The translations under genes and the position numbers were made by a program. The notes below the pieces were generated by a model. That model saw only the letters and a list, made by a program, of their open reading frames with translations. It ran no database searches and was not told where the DNA came from. Shown here in pieces: positions 18,617 to 26,748 of a stretch of DNA of 64,000 bases. Numbering within the stretch: position 1 is the first letter of the stretch; each line of letters opens with the position of its first letter. The stretch covers positions 1 through 64,000 of the forward strand of contig CAWIKX010000010.1 of assembly GCA_963836695.1 (NCBI GenBank), read 5' to 3'. The stretch comes from Roseiarcus sp963836695 (GTDB lineage Bacteria; Pseudomonadota; Alphaproteobacteria; Rhizobiales; Beijerinckiaceae).

Positions 18617-19327
18617 TTGTTGGCTCTCGCAGTAGCCACGGCGGCGACAATCGGTTGGACGAACCTCGCGGCAGCGGCAGGAAACAACAACGCTCCGCCG
18701 CCTGGCGCGATCTTGGATTTGGATGGCCAGGCGATACCGCACGGTGCGCCGCAAACGTATTCGGTGGACTTTACGGCAGATCTGGCGAACACGGCGATCT
18801 CGCTGGCTTTCCGCGAAGATCCGGCTTTTTTTGCTGTCACCAACGTGATGGTTACGGACCTGACGAACCCAAGTGGCAACCTTCTATTGAATGGTGATTT
18901 CTCTCTCGGCGCGAACGGGGGATTGCCAGTTGACTGGTCGTTCCAGAATGTACATGGCGCAAGCTTCGAGGGAGAGGTGGAAATTCCTTGCAGCTTCGGC
19001 GGCAGCGCCAGCTGCTGGTTCGATGGGTCCGTCCAGGCCTACGACGAGCTCAGCCAGATGGTGGCCACGAATATCGGCGATGTGTATCAGATCTCATTCA
19101 TAAATCAGGACAATAGTTCGTTGTCCACGTATAGCCAGTTGAGCACCAACGGAAACACGACGGGTGTCGGTGGAAACGGCGCCGATATTCTTGTCTACGC
19201 GACCGCCGCTCCGCCTCCGCTCAACACGCCCGAGCCGTCGACATGGGCCATGATGATCCTCGGCTTCGCGGGCATGGGATTCGTCGCCTACCGCAAGGCA
19301 AAGCGTACCTCTCTTTCCGCCGCCTAA
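18617..19327 (+). CDS. PEPxxWA-CTERM sorted exported protein, start frameshifted
   Basis: An exported protein with an N-terminal signal segment (LLALAVATAATIGW..., cleavage near LAAAA) and a C-terminal sorting signal at residues 205-231: PEPSTWA, a hydrophobic helix (MMILGFAGMGFVAY), then a basic end (RKAKR). PEP-CTERM proteins are processed by an exosortase; none is encoded here. The central 170 aa are Asn/Ser/Gly-rich with no recognised domain. The open frame starts at TTG 18617. The likely true start is ATG 18595, preceded by GGGGGAA but out of frame by one base; removing one A from 18601-18603 would give MMKLEVVLLALAV and a normal signal peptide. The gene is flanked by kbl/SDR and tdh on the other strand. 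Confidence 0.85.
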   Translation: MLALAVATAATIGWTNLAAAAGNNNAPPPGAILDLDGQAIPHGAPQTYSVDFTADLANTAISLAFREDPAFFAVTNVMVTDLTNPSGNLLLNGDFSLGANGGLPVDWSFQNVHGASFEGEVEIPCSFGGSASCWFDGSVQAYDELSQMVATNIGDVYQISFINQDNSSLSTYSQLSTNGNTTGVGGNGADILVYATAAPPPLNTPEPSTWAMMILGFAGMGFVAYRKAKRTSLSAA

Positions 19328-19350
19328 CTCTTCGCGGCGTCTAACGTTGG

Positions 19351-19380
19351 AAAGACCGCCTTCGGGCGGTCTTTCTTTTT
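19351..19380 (+). terminator. rho-independent terminator after the PEP-CTERM gene
   Basis: A perfect stem AAAGACCGCC/GGCGGTCTTT around a TTCG loop is followed by a run of T (CTTTTT). It begins 23 bp after the stop codon and is the clearest intrinsic terminator in the window. Confidence 0.93.
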
Positions 19381-19539
19381 ACGGGCGGTCAGCACAACCC
19401 CGCCGAAGCGAATCGTTGCGCAACGCCGCCGCAGCTCCAGGAGCCCAATCGGACGGCGCGTTCCGCGTAGCCCCAAGGCTCTAGGTAGAGACGTTCGAAC
19501 GACGACAACAGTGGTCGCCAGTCGACGAACTTCGCAGGC

Positions 19540-20268
19540 TTAAAGGTCGAAATTGGTGGGCAGCATGACCACGTCGCAAATCGTCATGCCCCTAGGCCGC
19601 GTCAGCATGAAGGTCACCACGTTGGCGACTTCGCTGGCCTCAAGCAGGCTGCCGGACTCCTTCGCCTCCTTCAGCTTCTTCGGCGGCCAATCCGCTAAGA
19701 GCGCCGTGGCGACAGGGCCCGGCGAGATCGAGCCAACGCGAATGCCGTGCTTGAAAACTTGTCGCCGCACCGTCTGGACAAAGCAGTTGATCGCCCATTT
19801 GGACGAGGCGTAGACCGGCTCCCATGGCGTCGGAAAATGCGCTGCGAGCGAGCTCGTCACGATGATGTCGCCCGTCCGTCGCTCGATCATGTGCGGCAGC
19901 ACGTCGTGCACGTTCTTCATCACGACATTGACGTTGAGGTTGAGCATCCGGTCGATGGCGTCCGTATCCGCATCGATGAGGTCGCCCCCGACATAGATGC
20001 CGGCGTTGGCGTGCAGGATGTCGAGCTGGCCTGCCTTCTCGATCACTCTCGGCAGGAGCGTCGCGCATTCCTTCGGATCGAGCAGATCGATGACCAGCGG
20101 GATCATTGCGTCGCTATGCTTGTCGTGCAGCTTCTTTAGAGCAGCCTCGTCCCGGTCAACCATTACGATCCGCGCGCCGAGAGCCAGCATGGCCTCGGAG
20201 CTGGCGAGCCCGATGCCCGACGCCGCCCCCGTCACCGCGGCGACCTTGCCCTTGAGTTCTCCCGCCAT
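19540..20268 (-). CDS. short-chain dehydrogenase/reductase (SDR)
   Basis: A 242-aa classical SDR. It shows the cofactor motif TGAASGIG (about residues 12-19), the NAG motif (HANAGIY), a catalytic Ser in TSSLAA and YASSK with the catalytic Tyr and Lys. Asp in VDRDE after strand 2 suggests NAD preference. ATG 20268 is preceded by GGAGGA; an in-frame ATG 12 bp upstream lies within that ribosome-site context. It is on the same strand as kbl, 140 bp downstream, and could be part of the same amino-acid catabolic unit. The substrate is unknown. Confidence 0.9.
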   Translation of the reverse strand: MAGELKGKVAAVTGAASGIGLASSEAMLALGARIVMVDRDEAALKKLHDKHSDAMIPLVIDLLDPKECATLLPRVIEKAGQLDILHANAGIYVGGDLIDADTDAIDRMLNLNVNVVMKNVHDVLPHMIERRTGDIIVTSSLAAHFPTPWEPVYASSKWAINCFVQTVRRQVFKHGIRVGSISPGPVATALLADWPPKKLKEAKESGSLLEASEVANVVTFMLTRPRGMTICDVVMLPTNFDL

Positions 20269-20408
20269 GGTTTCCTCCATCAGCAGATCGCATTGGGTCG
20301 ACGCCGCGCCTTGTAGCCGCGGTCGGCTCAAGCGCGGCGGACGGTCGGCGACCTCGTCTACAGCGCGCTTTAGGCTTGATCGTCAACGCGCCCGGCGGCA
20401 GCGCGATT

Positions 20409-21614
20409 TTACGAGACGATCCCCAGCGCCTTCCCCGCATCCTCGAACGCGCCGATCGCGAAGTCCACGTCGGCCTCCGTCAGCGCCGCCGACATTTGCG
20501 TCCGAATCCGCGCCTGGCCCTTTGGCACCACGGGAAAGAAGAAGCCGGCCACGAACAATCCGCGTTCGTCGAGCGCTTGCGCCAGGTCCTGCGCGAGGCG
20601 CGCCTCGCCCAGCATCACCGGAATGATCGGCGTCTCTCCCGACGCGACAGTGAAGCCGGCTTTCTGGACGCCTTCACGAAAGCGGCGCGAATGGTTTTTG
20701 AGCAAGGCCCGCCTTCCGTCGGCGCCAATCGCGATCTCGAGCGCCTTGAGCGCTCCGGCCGCGAGCGGAGGGGCGAGCGAGTTGGAAAAGAGATAGGGCC
20801 GCGCCCGCTGCCTTAAGAGATCGACGATCGGCTGGGCGGCGGCGACAAAGCCGCCCATGCCCCCGCCAAGCGTCTTGCCGAAAGTGCCGGTGACGATGTC
20901 GACGCGGTCGCCCGCGCCAGTTAGCGCCGGCGTGCCGCGGCCCTTCTCGCCCAGATGCCCGGTCGCATGGCAGTCGTCGACCAGCACCAGCGCGCCGTAG
21001 CGGTCTGCAAGTTCGCAGATCTCTTTCAGCTTGGCGACGTAGCCGTCCATGGAGAAAACGCCGTCGCTGGCGATGAGCTTGAACCGCGCGCCCGCGGCGT
21101 CCGCCTCTTTCAGGCGGTCTTCGAGCTCGTTCATGTCCGAATTGGCGAAACGGTAGCGTTTGGCCTTCGAGAGCCGCACGCCGTCGATGATCGAGGCGTG
21201 GTTGAGGCTGTCGGAGATGATGGCGTCCTCTTCCGCCAGCAAGGGCTCGAACACTCCGCCGTTGGCGTCGAAACAGGCGGCGAACACGATCGCGTCGTCC
21301 TTGCCCAGGTGCTTGGCGATCGCCTGCTCGAGCTCACGATGCAGCGTCTGCGCGCCGCAAATGAAGCGCACCGAAGCCATGCCGAAGCCGAATTGGTCCA
21401 TGGCGCGGCGCGCCGCGGCGATAACGTCCGGATGATCGGCGAGACCGAGGTAGTTGTTGGCGCAGAGGTTGACCGCTTCACGCGCGCCTTGCTCGCCTGC
21501 GACACGGATGCGTCCGCCCTGCGGCCCGGTCAGCAGCCGCTCGCGTTTCGTGAGGCCGGCCGCCTCGATCTCGTCGAGAGTCGCACGAGTATGGCTGAGA
21601 AAGGCGTCGGTCAT
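20409..21614 (-). CDS. kbl: glycine C-acetyltransferase (2-amino-3-ketobutyrate CoA ligase)
   Basis: PLP-dependent alpha-oxoamine synthase that splits 2-amino-3-ketobutyrate with CoA into glycine and acetyl-CoA, the step after threonine dehydrogenase. At 401 aa it has the usual length. Seen are CANNYLGLADHP (substrate/PLP region), LVDDCHATGHLG and the Schiff-base lysine Lys247 in TGTFGKTLGG. It lies upstream of an SDR and of tdh on the same strand, supporting a threonine-to-glycine role rather than the related HemA/BioF activities. Confidence 0.94.
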   Translation of the reverse strand: MTDAFLSHTRATLDEIEAAGLTKRERLLTGPQGGRIRVAGEQGAREAVNLCANNYLGLADHPDVIAAARRAMDQFGFGMASVRFICGAQTLHRELEQAIAKHLGKDDAIVFAACFDANGGVFEPLLAEEDAIISDSLNHASIIDGVRLSKAKRYRFANSDMNELEDRLKEADAAGARFKLIASDGVFSMDGYVAKLKEICELADRYGALVLVDDCHATGHLGEKGRGTPALTGAGDRVDIVTGTFGKTLGGGMGGFVAAAQPIVDLLRQRARPYLFSNSLAPPLAAGALKALEIAIGADGRRALLKNHSRRFREGVQKAGFTVASGETPIIPVMLGEARLAQDLAQALDERGLFVAGFFFPVVPKGQARIRTQMSAALTEADVDFAIGAFEDAGKALGIVS

Positions 21615-21672
21615 AAGCCGCCTCGTTTCGATCGCGGAGAAGCGTCAAACTAGCAGCGCGCTGCTCGCGCCG

Positions 21673-22158
21673 CTATTGCGACAAGTGAATGTAGAGCTCG
21701 TAGCGACCTTGGCTGAAGGTGAGCCCGGCTTGTGCGGCGCTGAGCCGCATGACGACGCCGTTTCGGTTCTCGAGCCATAATTCCCCGTTCGCCTTTGTGG
21801 TGATGGCGAGGCTGCCCGTGCCCTGGATCCAGGCGCCGGAAAACTGCGAGACGTCATGGAGTTTGTAGACCTCGCCTGAGGCTTGCATCGTGGAGATCGC
21901 CCCGAGGCCGATCAGCGAGCCTACCAGAGTGAACGGATAGGTCCTGCCCCTGAACGCGAGCGTGCCGCTGCCAACGCCCGACGCGGAGACAAAGACCTCC
22001 GTCATCGTGACAGAGCCCGAGGGTCGGAGCCCCCGGATGCTGGCCTCGGTCGGGATTCCCGAGGGCGGGATTTCGCAGCCGCCGAGCAGCAGGGCGCTAA
22101 AGGCCGCAAGGATCGCGGCGAAGAATTGGGAGCGCATTCGTCTGTCGCCAAACCGCAT
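21673..22158 (-). CDS. hypothetical lipoprotein
   Basis: A 161-aa protein with a type II signal peptide: basic start, hydrophobic stretch (FFAAILAAFSALLL) and lipobox LLGGC with Cys at about residue 28, so probably membrane-anchored in the periplasm. The mature part is beta-rich (SGSVTMTEVFVSASGVGSG, YELYIHLSQ) with no domain I recognise. ATG 22158 follows AGGGGA. It lies on the same strand as kbl, 58 bp upstream of the kbl start. Confidence 0.78.
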   Translation of the reverse strand: MRFGDRRMRSQFFAAILAAFSALLLGGCEIPPSGIPTEASIRGLRPSGSVTMTEVFVSASGVGSGTLAFRGRTYPFTLVGSLIGLGAISTMQASGEVYKLHDVSQFSGAWIQGTGSLAITTKANGELWLENRNGVVMRLSAAQAGLTFSQGRYELYIHLSQ

Positions 22159-22250
22159 GGCTTTCCCCTTATTGAATCGGCGCCTCGGACGCGAGGGCGT
22201 CCAAGGTTTAGCCAATTGGATGGGGCGACGTCAGCGGCCAGGAATATAGG

Positions 22251-23423
22251 TCAAAACACGTTGGATGTGGGCAAGCCTAGCGCTGTCGCTCCAGCGTAGC
22301 GCGCTTGCGGCCCCGACTGAAGCGGGTGGAAACGAGCGCCTTGGATATCCCGGAGGCGGCGCTCCAGTCCCATTGCGCGGTAGAACGACGCTCCACCTGC
22401 AAGCTCCATCGCAAGCTCAACCGCGGCAATCGCATGCCGGCCTACGAGCGTACGGCCGATCATCACTTCGTTGACGGTGTCCGCGGAGGGAGCGTTGCGA
22501 GCTACCGCATCGAGCATCCAGCGGTGCGCAAGCTGCGCGGCGCGGAGTTCAGTATCCATGCGGCCAGCCAGTGATAGGTCCGGTTGCGGCTTCCGCTTAG
22601 CAATATCAATCGCGATGTCGCGGGCGCTTTCCGCGACCCCGAGATAGACGGCATAAATGAGCGGAAACGCAATCGTGGCAATGATGTGGAACACGGGATG
22701 CCACTCGCCGGCCTTTCGCGAGAAAGCGACACTGGCGTCCGAGACGAAGAAGTTCTCAATCACAACGTCGTTGGAGCCAGAGCCGCGCATCCCGTGCGCG
22801 CGCCATGTCCGCTCGATCCCAACTTCCGCCGCCTTCATAGGCACGCCAAAGTGGATCACCGAGCGGCTGCCGTCTTCAGCCTCGTGCACCGCGCCCGTCA
22901 TCAGGATGCCCCCCGCCTCCGCGCCGGAGGTGAACACCTTCCGCGCGGTGACGCGATAGCCGCCTTCGACCTTCTCGGCTTTGCCCGAGCCGCCGATCCA
23001 GTCGGAACCACCCGAGGACAACAGAATAAGACGTTCCGCCGCCACACGCTTCAAAAGGGGCTCGACGGCGGCGACCTTCTGATGACGCCACCGCCAAGCG
23101 GGAATCGCCACCTGGTGCGTGTGCATTGAAAATGCCAGGGCAGTGGAGCCGCAGGCACGCGCCAGCACCCGCAGCATCTCTGCCAACTCTGGTATTTCGG
23201 CGCCGCCGCCGCCAAGCTCTTGTGGGACGCCGGCCTCAACAAGCCCAGCTTCCTTCAGGAGAGCGTAGTTCTCCTCGACGAAGAGGTCGTTCTGATCGAC
23301 TTCGCTGGCTCGTTTGGCAAGCCTCGGCGCGAGTCGCTCGGCGGTGTCGACGAGGCCCGCCTCTTGACGCGCATCCTCGGCGGGAGAGGTTGGGGCTTTG
23401 ATCGACGCAGTGTGAGTGGACAT
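22251..23423 (-). CDS. acyl-CoA dehydrogenase family protein
   Basis: A 390-aa FAD-dependent dehydrogenase of the acyl-CoA dehydrogenase fold: N-terminal helical domain (GVPQELGGGGAEIPELAEMLR), the middle beta domain with VTARKVFTSGAEAG and GSGSNDV, and the C-terminal helical bundle with GGASFYRAMGLERRLRDIQGARFHPL. The canonical catalytic Glu is not obvious. The RD-x-GA-F-HP end resembles DszC/SfnC-like or flavin monooxygenase-type members, so the substrate may not be an acyl-CoA. ATG 23423 follows GGAGGA. It is divergent from the HxlR gene, which probably regulates it. Confidence 0.88.
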   Translation of the reverse strand: MSTHTASIKAPTSPAEDARQEAGLVDTAERLAPRLAKRASEVDQNDLFVEENYALLKEAGLVEAGVPQELGGGGAEIPELAEMLRVLARACGSTALAFSMHTHQVAIPAWRWRHQKVAAVEPLLKRVAAERLILLSSGGSDWIGGSGKAEKVEGGYRVTARKVFTSGAEAGGILMTGAVHEAEDGSRSVIHFGVPMKAAEVGIERTWRAHGMRGSGSNDVVIENFFVSDASVAFSRKAGEWHPVFHIIATIAFPLIYAVYLGVAESARDIAIDIAKRKPQPDLSLAGRMDTELRAAQLAHRWMLDAVARNAPSADTVNEVMIGRTLVGRHAIAAVELAMELAGGASFYRAMGLERRLRDIQGARFHPLQSGPQARYAGATALGLPTSNVF

Positions 23424-23476
23424 GGTTTCCTCCATCGCTCCGAGTAGAAAGGATCACATGCGACGAGCCGCCACTC

Positions 23477-23490
23477 CAGTTCAGGAACTG
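23477..23490. promoter_or_regulatory. 14-bp dyad between divergent genes, likely HxlR operator
   Basis: CAGTTCAGGAACTG has perfect 6-bp arms (CAGTTC/GAACTG) around AG. It sits in the 132-bp region shared by the acyl-CoA dehydrogenase and HxlR genes, 53 and 65 bp from their starts. HxlR-type regulators commonly bind such dyads next to their own gene; the link here is inference. Confidence 0.5.
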
Positions 23491-23555
23491 TACTCGCGCC
23501 ATTCTTTCGCGGCGGATTTTGTGATAGCTTCGAGCCGGAACCGGAGGAGTTCACG

Positions 23556-24248
23556 GTGGACGAGCGCGCCGGCTATGGCCAGTTCTGCCCTGTATCAATG
23601 GCCTCCGAGATTCTGTGCAGCCGCTGGACCACGCTGGTCGTGCGCGAGCTAATCTGCGGCAGCACGCGGTTTAATGACTTGCGGCGTGGTTTGCCGAAAA
23701 TGTCACCGGCGTTGTTGTCGAAGCGGCTCAAGGAGCTGGAGCAGGCTGGAGTCGTGACTGTATCACGCAAGCCTAACGGTTCGGTGGATTATCGCCTCTC
23801 CGAGTCCGGCGAAGAACTGCGGCCGTTGATCATGGGCCTCGGCAACTGGGCGCAACGGTGGATGGAATCACGGCTCTCGCTGAAAAATCTCGATCCCTCC
23901 TTGCTGATGTGGGATATGCGCCGCGGCTTGAACGTGAAGCTATTGCCCGCGCGACGCTGTACGATACAGTTTCTGTACTCGGAACTTCCGCCGCCGCGAC
24001 AGAGCTGGTGGTTGGTCGTGGACGGTGGCGTGGTCGATCTCTGCAATTTCGATCCTGGCCACGAATTGGATCTTCTCGTTAAGAGTTCGTTGCGATCAAT
24101 GACAGCGATTTGGATGGGGGTGACGACGATCAAGATGGAGTCCGAAACCGGCGATCTGGAGATCGAGGGCGATCCGTCTCTGGCTCGTTCGATGCAACAG
24201 TGGTTGGGGCTCAGCGCCTTCGCGCACCAACCAAGGCGGGTGCAATAG
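23556..24248 (+). CDS. HxlR-family transcriptional regulator
   Basis: A 230-aa regulator with an HxlR winged helix-turn-helix in the first 95 residues: CPVSMASEILCSRWTTLVVREL, FNDLRRGLPKMSPALLSKRLKELEQAG and the wing VDYRLSESGEEL. The C-terminal 120 aa is an extra domain resembling an SCP2-like/sterol-carrier fold seen in some HxlR proteins, probably a ligand sensor (tentative). GTG 23556 follows GGAGG. The gene is lower in G+C than its neighbours. It is divergent from the acyl-CoA dehydrogenase, the usual arrangement for a local regulator. Confidence 0.88.
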   Translation: MDERAGYGQFCPVSMASEILCSRWTTLVVRELICGSTRFNDLRRGLPKMSPALLSKRLKELEQAGVVTVSRKPNGSVDYRLSESGEELRPLIMGLGNWAQRWMESRLSLKNLDPSLLMWDMRRGLNVKLLPARRCTIQFLYSELPPPRQSWWLVVDGGVVDLCNFDPGHELDLLVKSSLRSMTAIWMGVTTIKMESETGDLEIEGDPSLARSMQQWLGLSAFAHQPRRVQ

Positions 24249-24298
24249 CGTTGGCCATCGCCATGCGCTGGTCCGAGCTATTCCGCAATCCTGAGATT

Positions 24299-24440
24299 TG
24301 CCCCAGTCGATGAGCCGCCTGCCGCGACGGATCGCGTCCGCTTCTGGCGTCGGGCGGCAGTCCGCTCCATCCAGGACAAGCCTGGCGCGATGCGCAAGAG
24401 GGCCTTGGAGCCTTTGTCGCCCGAGACGAACAGGCGATGC
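24299..24440 (-). pseudogene. decayed copy of the trmN6 3' end
   Basis: This stretch aligns with the 3' end of the intact methyltransferase gene (about 24497-24640). Shared blocks include CCCCAGTCGAT, GGCGT(C)...GCGGC, CAGGACAAGCC/CAGGACGAGTCC and GGGCCTTGGA, at roughly 75 percent identity by eye. It carries no usable reading frame of its own. It lies in the 240-bp gap between the convergent HxlR and trmN6 genes. Confidence 0.75.
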
Positions 24441-24488
24441 CGACCTCGCGTCAATGAAAGCGTCCTGCTTTTGGACGGAGGGCTGCGT

Positions 24489-25293
24489 TCAGCCGCCCCA
24501 GTCGATCAGCGCCTGGCCGCGATGGAGCGCGTCCGCTTCCGGCGTCAGGCGGCCGTCGGCGCCGTGCAGGACGAGTCCCGGCGCGAGCCGCAACGGGGCC
24601 TTGGACCCCTTGACGCCAGCGACAAGCAAACGATGCGCGCTCGCGCTTTGTGTCGGATGAACGGGTAGGACCGCGAGCGCGCCGAGCCGGTCTCCGATCG
24701 CCGCGAGGATTGCACTCAGCGCGTCGGGCCGGTGGATCATCACGAAACCGTCCCCCCGGCGCGAGGATCGCCAGGGAAGCCTGAATCCAATCCGAGAGGC
24801 TCGCGCCCGCCTCGGCTCCGGCCAAGACATGCGCGCGCGCCTTGCCTTCATCAGGAGAGACACGGACCGCGTGAGCCTCGAAGAACGGTGGGTTGCTGAC
24901 GACGCAACTGGCCGATACAACGAGCCCCGCCTCCCGCCGCTCTCTGGAATTGAGCGCGTCGAGCCGCAAGACGCGTACGCGCGCCTGAAGCCCATTGCGC
25001 GCCGCGTTGCTCTCGGCGAGCCGCGCCAGCTCAGGATCGATCTCGACAAGATCGACGGACGCAAGCACTGACCGCTGAGCCAGCGCCAGCCCGACCGCGC
25101 CGATTCCGGCGCCGACGTCCACGATCCGGCCTTGCAGAGCGTCGCCCGCCGCCGCGACGAGCAGCGCGGCGTCCGTCCCGACGCGGTGGCCGCGCTTCGG
25201 CTGGACGAGGGTGAGCCGGCCGCCAAGCCATCTATCCTCTGTCAGTCCGTCCGCCGGCGCGGCGCCCAGAGGCTCCGCCGAGGGGTCAGCCAT
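24489..25293 (-). CDS. tRNA1(Val) (adenine37-N6)-methyltransferase-like, frameshifted
   Basis: SAM-dependent methyltransferase of the TrmN6/YfiC type. N-terminal RLTLVQPKRGHRVGTDAALLVA, SAM motif IVDVGAGIGAVGLALA and the catalytic NPPF motif (SNPPFFEAH) are in one frame through LAILAPGG. The rest, FVMIHRPDALSAILAA through ALIDWGG, is in the next. Removing one base from the six-C run at 24752-24757 joins them into 267 aa, the expected size, so a sequence error or recent mutation is likely. ATG 25293 overlaps the DUF2007 gene's end by 8 bp, so the two are coupled. Confidence 0.85.
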
Positions 25294-25510
25294 CGAGCAA
25301 TTCTTTTCCCAGGCCCGCTTCGACAATGAGGCGGCGAGCCCGCCCTTGCTGCTGGGCGTCGACCAGAATGCGTCTCGGCAGGAAGCCAAGCGATCCTTCA
25401 GCGGCCGCCATGTTCTGGTCGGCCACGAAATAGGCGATCCGCTCCGCCTTCAGGATCGATTCGATAACGCTTATGAGAACGAGATCGTTGGTGCGTAGGA
25501 TTTCGACCAA
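25286..25510 (-). CDS. DUF2007 domain protein
   Basis: A 74-aa DUF2007 protein (PF09413): VEILRTNDLVLISVIESILK, then AERIAYFVADQNMA and LPRRILVDAQ, ending in a helix (RARRLIVEAGL). These small proteins are thought to act as signal-transducing or regulatory ferredoxin-fold domains; the role is unknown. The frame is open to 25687, but that overlaps the divergent ispB start. TTG 25510 after GAGG gives the family N-terminus. It overlaps trmN6 downstream and is divergent from ispB across 85 bp. Confidence 0.85.
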   Translation of the reverse strand: MVEILRTNDLVLISVIESILKAERIAYFVADQNMAAAEGSLGFLPRRILVDAQQQGRARRLIVEAGLGKELLDG

Positions 25511-25595
25511 AATAGACCTCGATTTCGGGCTCACTTGCCGCGTGGGTAGGCCGTCTTTATGGTCGAGGCGCGGGATCTGGCAAGGGAATGCTTGC

Positions 25596-26610
25596 GTGGG
25601 AATTGTCGTTCCACTGGAAGACAAGTCGGCTGATCGTCTGATCGAGCCGCTGACGACGCTCGTCGCGGGCGACATGGCTAAAGTCAATCAGACCATTTTG
25701 TCGCGCACGGGGTCGGAGGTGACGATGATCCCCGAGGTCGCCAATCACCTGATCGCCTCGGGGGGAAAACGGATGCGTCCGATCCTCAGTTTGGCGACGG
25801 CCGGCCTTTGCGGCTATTCCGGGGAGGGCCATATCAAGCTCGCCGCCGCAGTCGAGTTCATGCATACCGCGACCCTGCTCCACGACGACGTGGTCGACGA
25901 GAGCGACCTGCGCCGTGGCAAGGCGGCTGCCCGTGTGCTCTGGGGCAACGAGGCGAGCGTCCTGGTCGGCGATTTCCTCTTAGGCCAAGCCTTCAAGATG
26001 ATGGTTGAAGTTGGCTCGCTGCATTGTCTCGAAGTCTTGTCCGGCGCCGCCGTGGTGATCGCCGAGGGCGAAGTGATGCAGCTCTCGGCCGCCAAGGACA
26101 CGGAGACGAGCGAGGACGCTTATCTTGCCGTCATCCGGGCCAAGACCGCGGCTTTGTTCGCCGCGGCCTGCGAGGTCGGGCCCATTCTCGCCGGCCGCTC
26201 CAAGGCGGAGATCGCCGCCTGCCAGGGTTATGGCGCCAATCTTGGCATCGCGTTCCAGCTCATCGACGACGCGCTCGACTACGGCGGCACATCGGCGAAG
26301 CTCGGCAAGAATGTCGGCGACGATTTCCGCGAGGGAAAGATCACCCTGCCGGTGGTGCTCTCGTTCCGGCGCGGAGGAACGCAAGAGCGCGAGTTCTGGC
26401 GGCGGACTCTTGGAAAAGGGCGAAGTTGTCGACGGCGATCTCGAATTCGCGCTGGCGACAATGAAGAAACATCGCGCCCTCGAAGACACGATCGAGCGCG
26501 CCCGCCACTATGGCGCGATGGCGCGCGACGCGCTTGAACTCTTTGCGCCGTCGCCATGGAAACATGCGCTTCGTGACGCGGTCGAGTTCACCATCGGCCG
26601 AGCGCATTGA
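25596..26610 (+). CDS. ispB: polyprenyl diphosphate synthase (octaprenyl type), frameshifted
   Basis: Trans-isoprenyl diphosphate synthase that builds the quinone side chain. Seen are GGKRMRP (56-62), the first Asp-rich motif LLHDDVVDES (Asp97, 98, 101), the second LIDDALDY (Asp224, 225, 228), and Lys/Gln residues between. The first frame runs through about residue 270 (EREFWRR). The family C-terminus (LEKGEVVDGDLEFALATMKK to VEFTIGRAH) is one frame on. Removing one base at 26405-26413, for example the A in GGACTCTTGG, restores 337 aa. Ubiquinone synthesis is normally essential, so a sequence error is likely. GTG 25596 follows AAGGGA. Confidence 0.88.
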
Positions 26611-26748
26611 AATCATTGGCTTCGGGTTCGGAAACGACGCGCCGGTCGTGGTAAACGGACCCCAAAAGACTGGACAAGTTTGCATGCGCCCGTTAGCGAA
26701 GGGGAAAGCGGCGCTGGGCTAAAACGGCCAGGCCGAGAAGGACAGGTG

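Noticed and set aside
25473..26610. Programmed +1 frameshifting in ispB (and in aroKB, degP)
   Set aside because: No slippery sequence, stop-codon context or conserved frameshift is known for these families; a surplus base is simpler.
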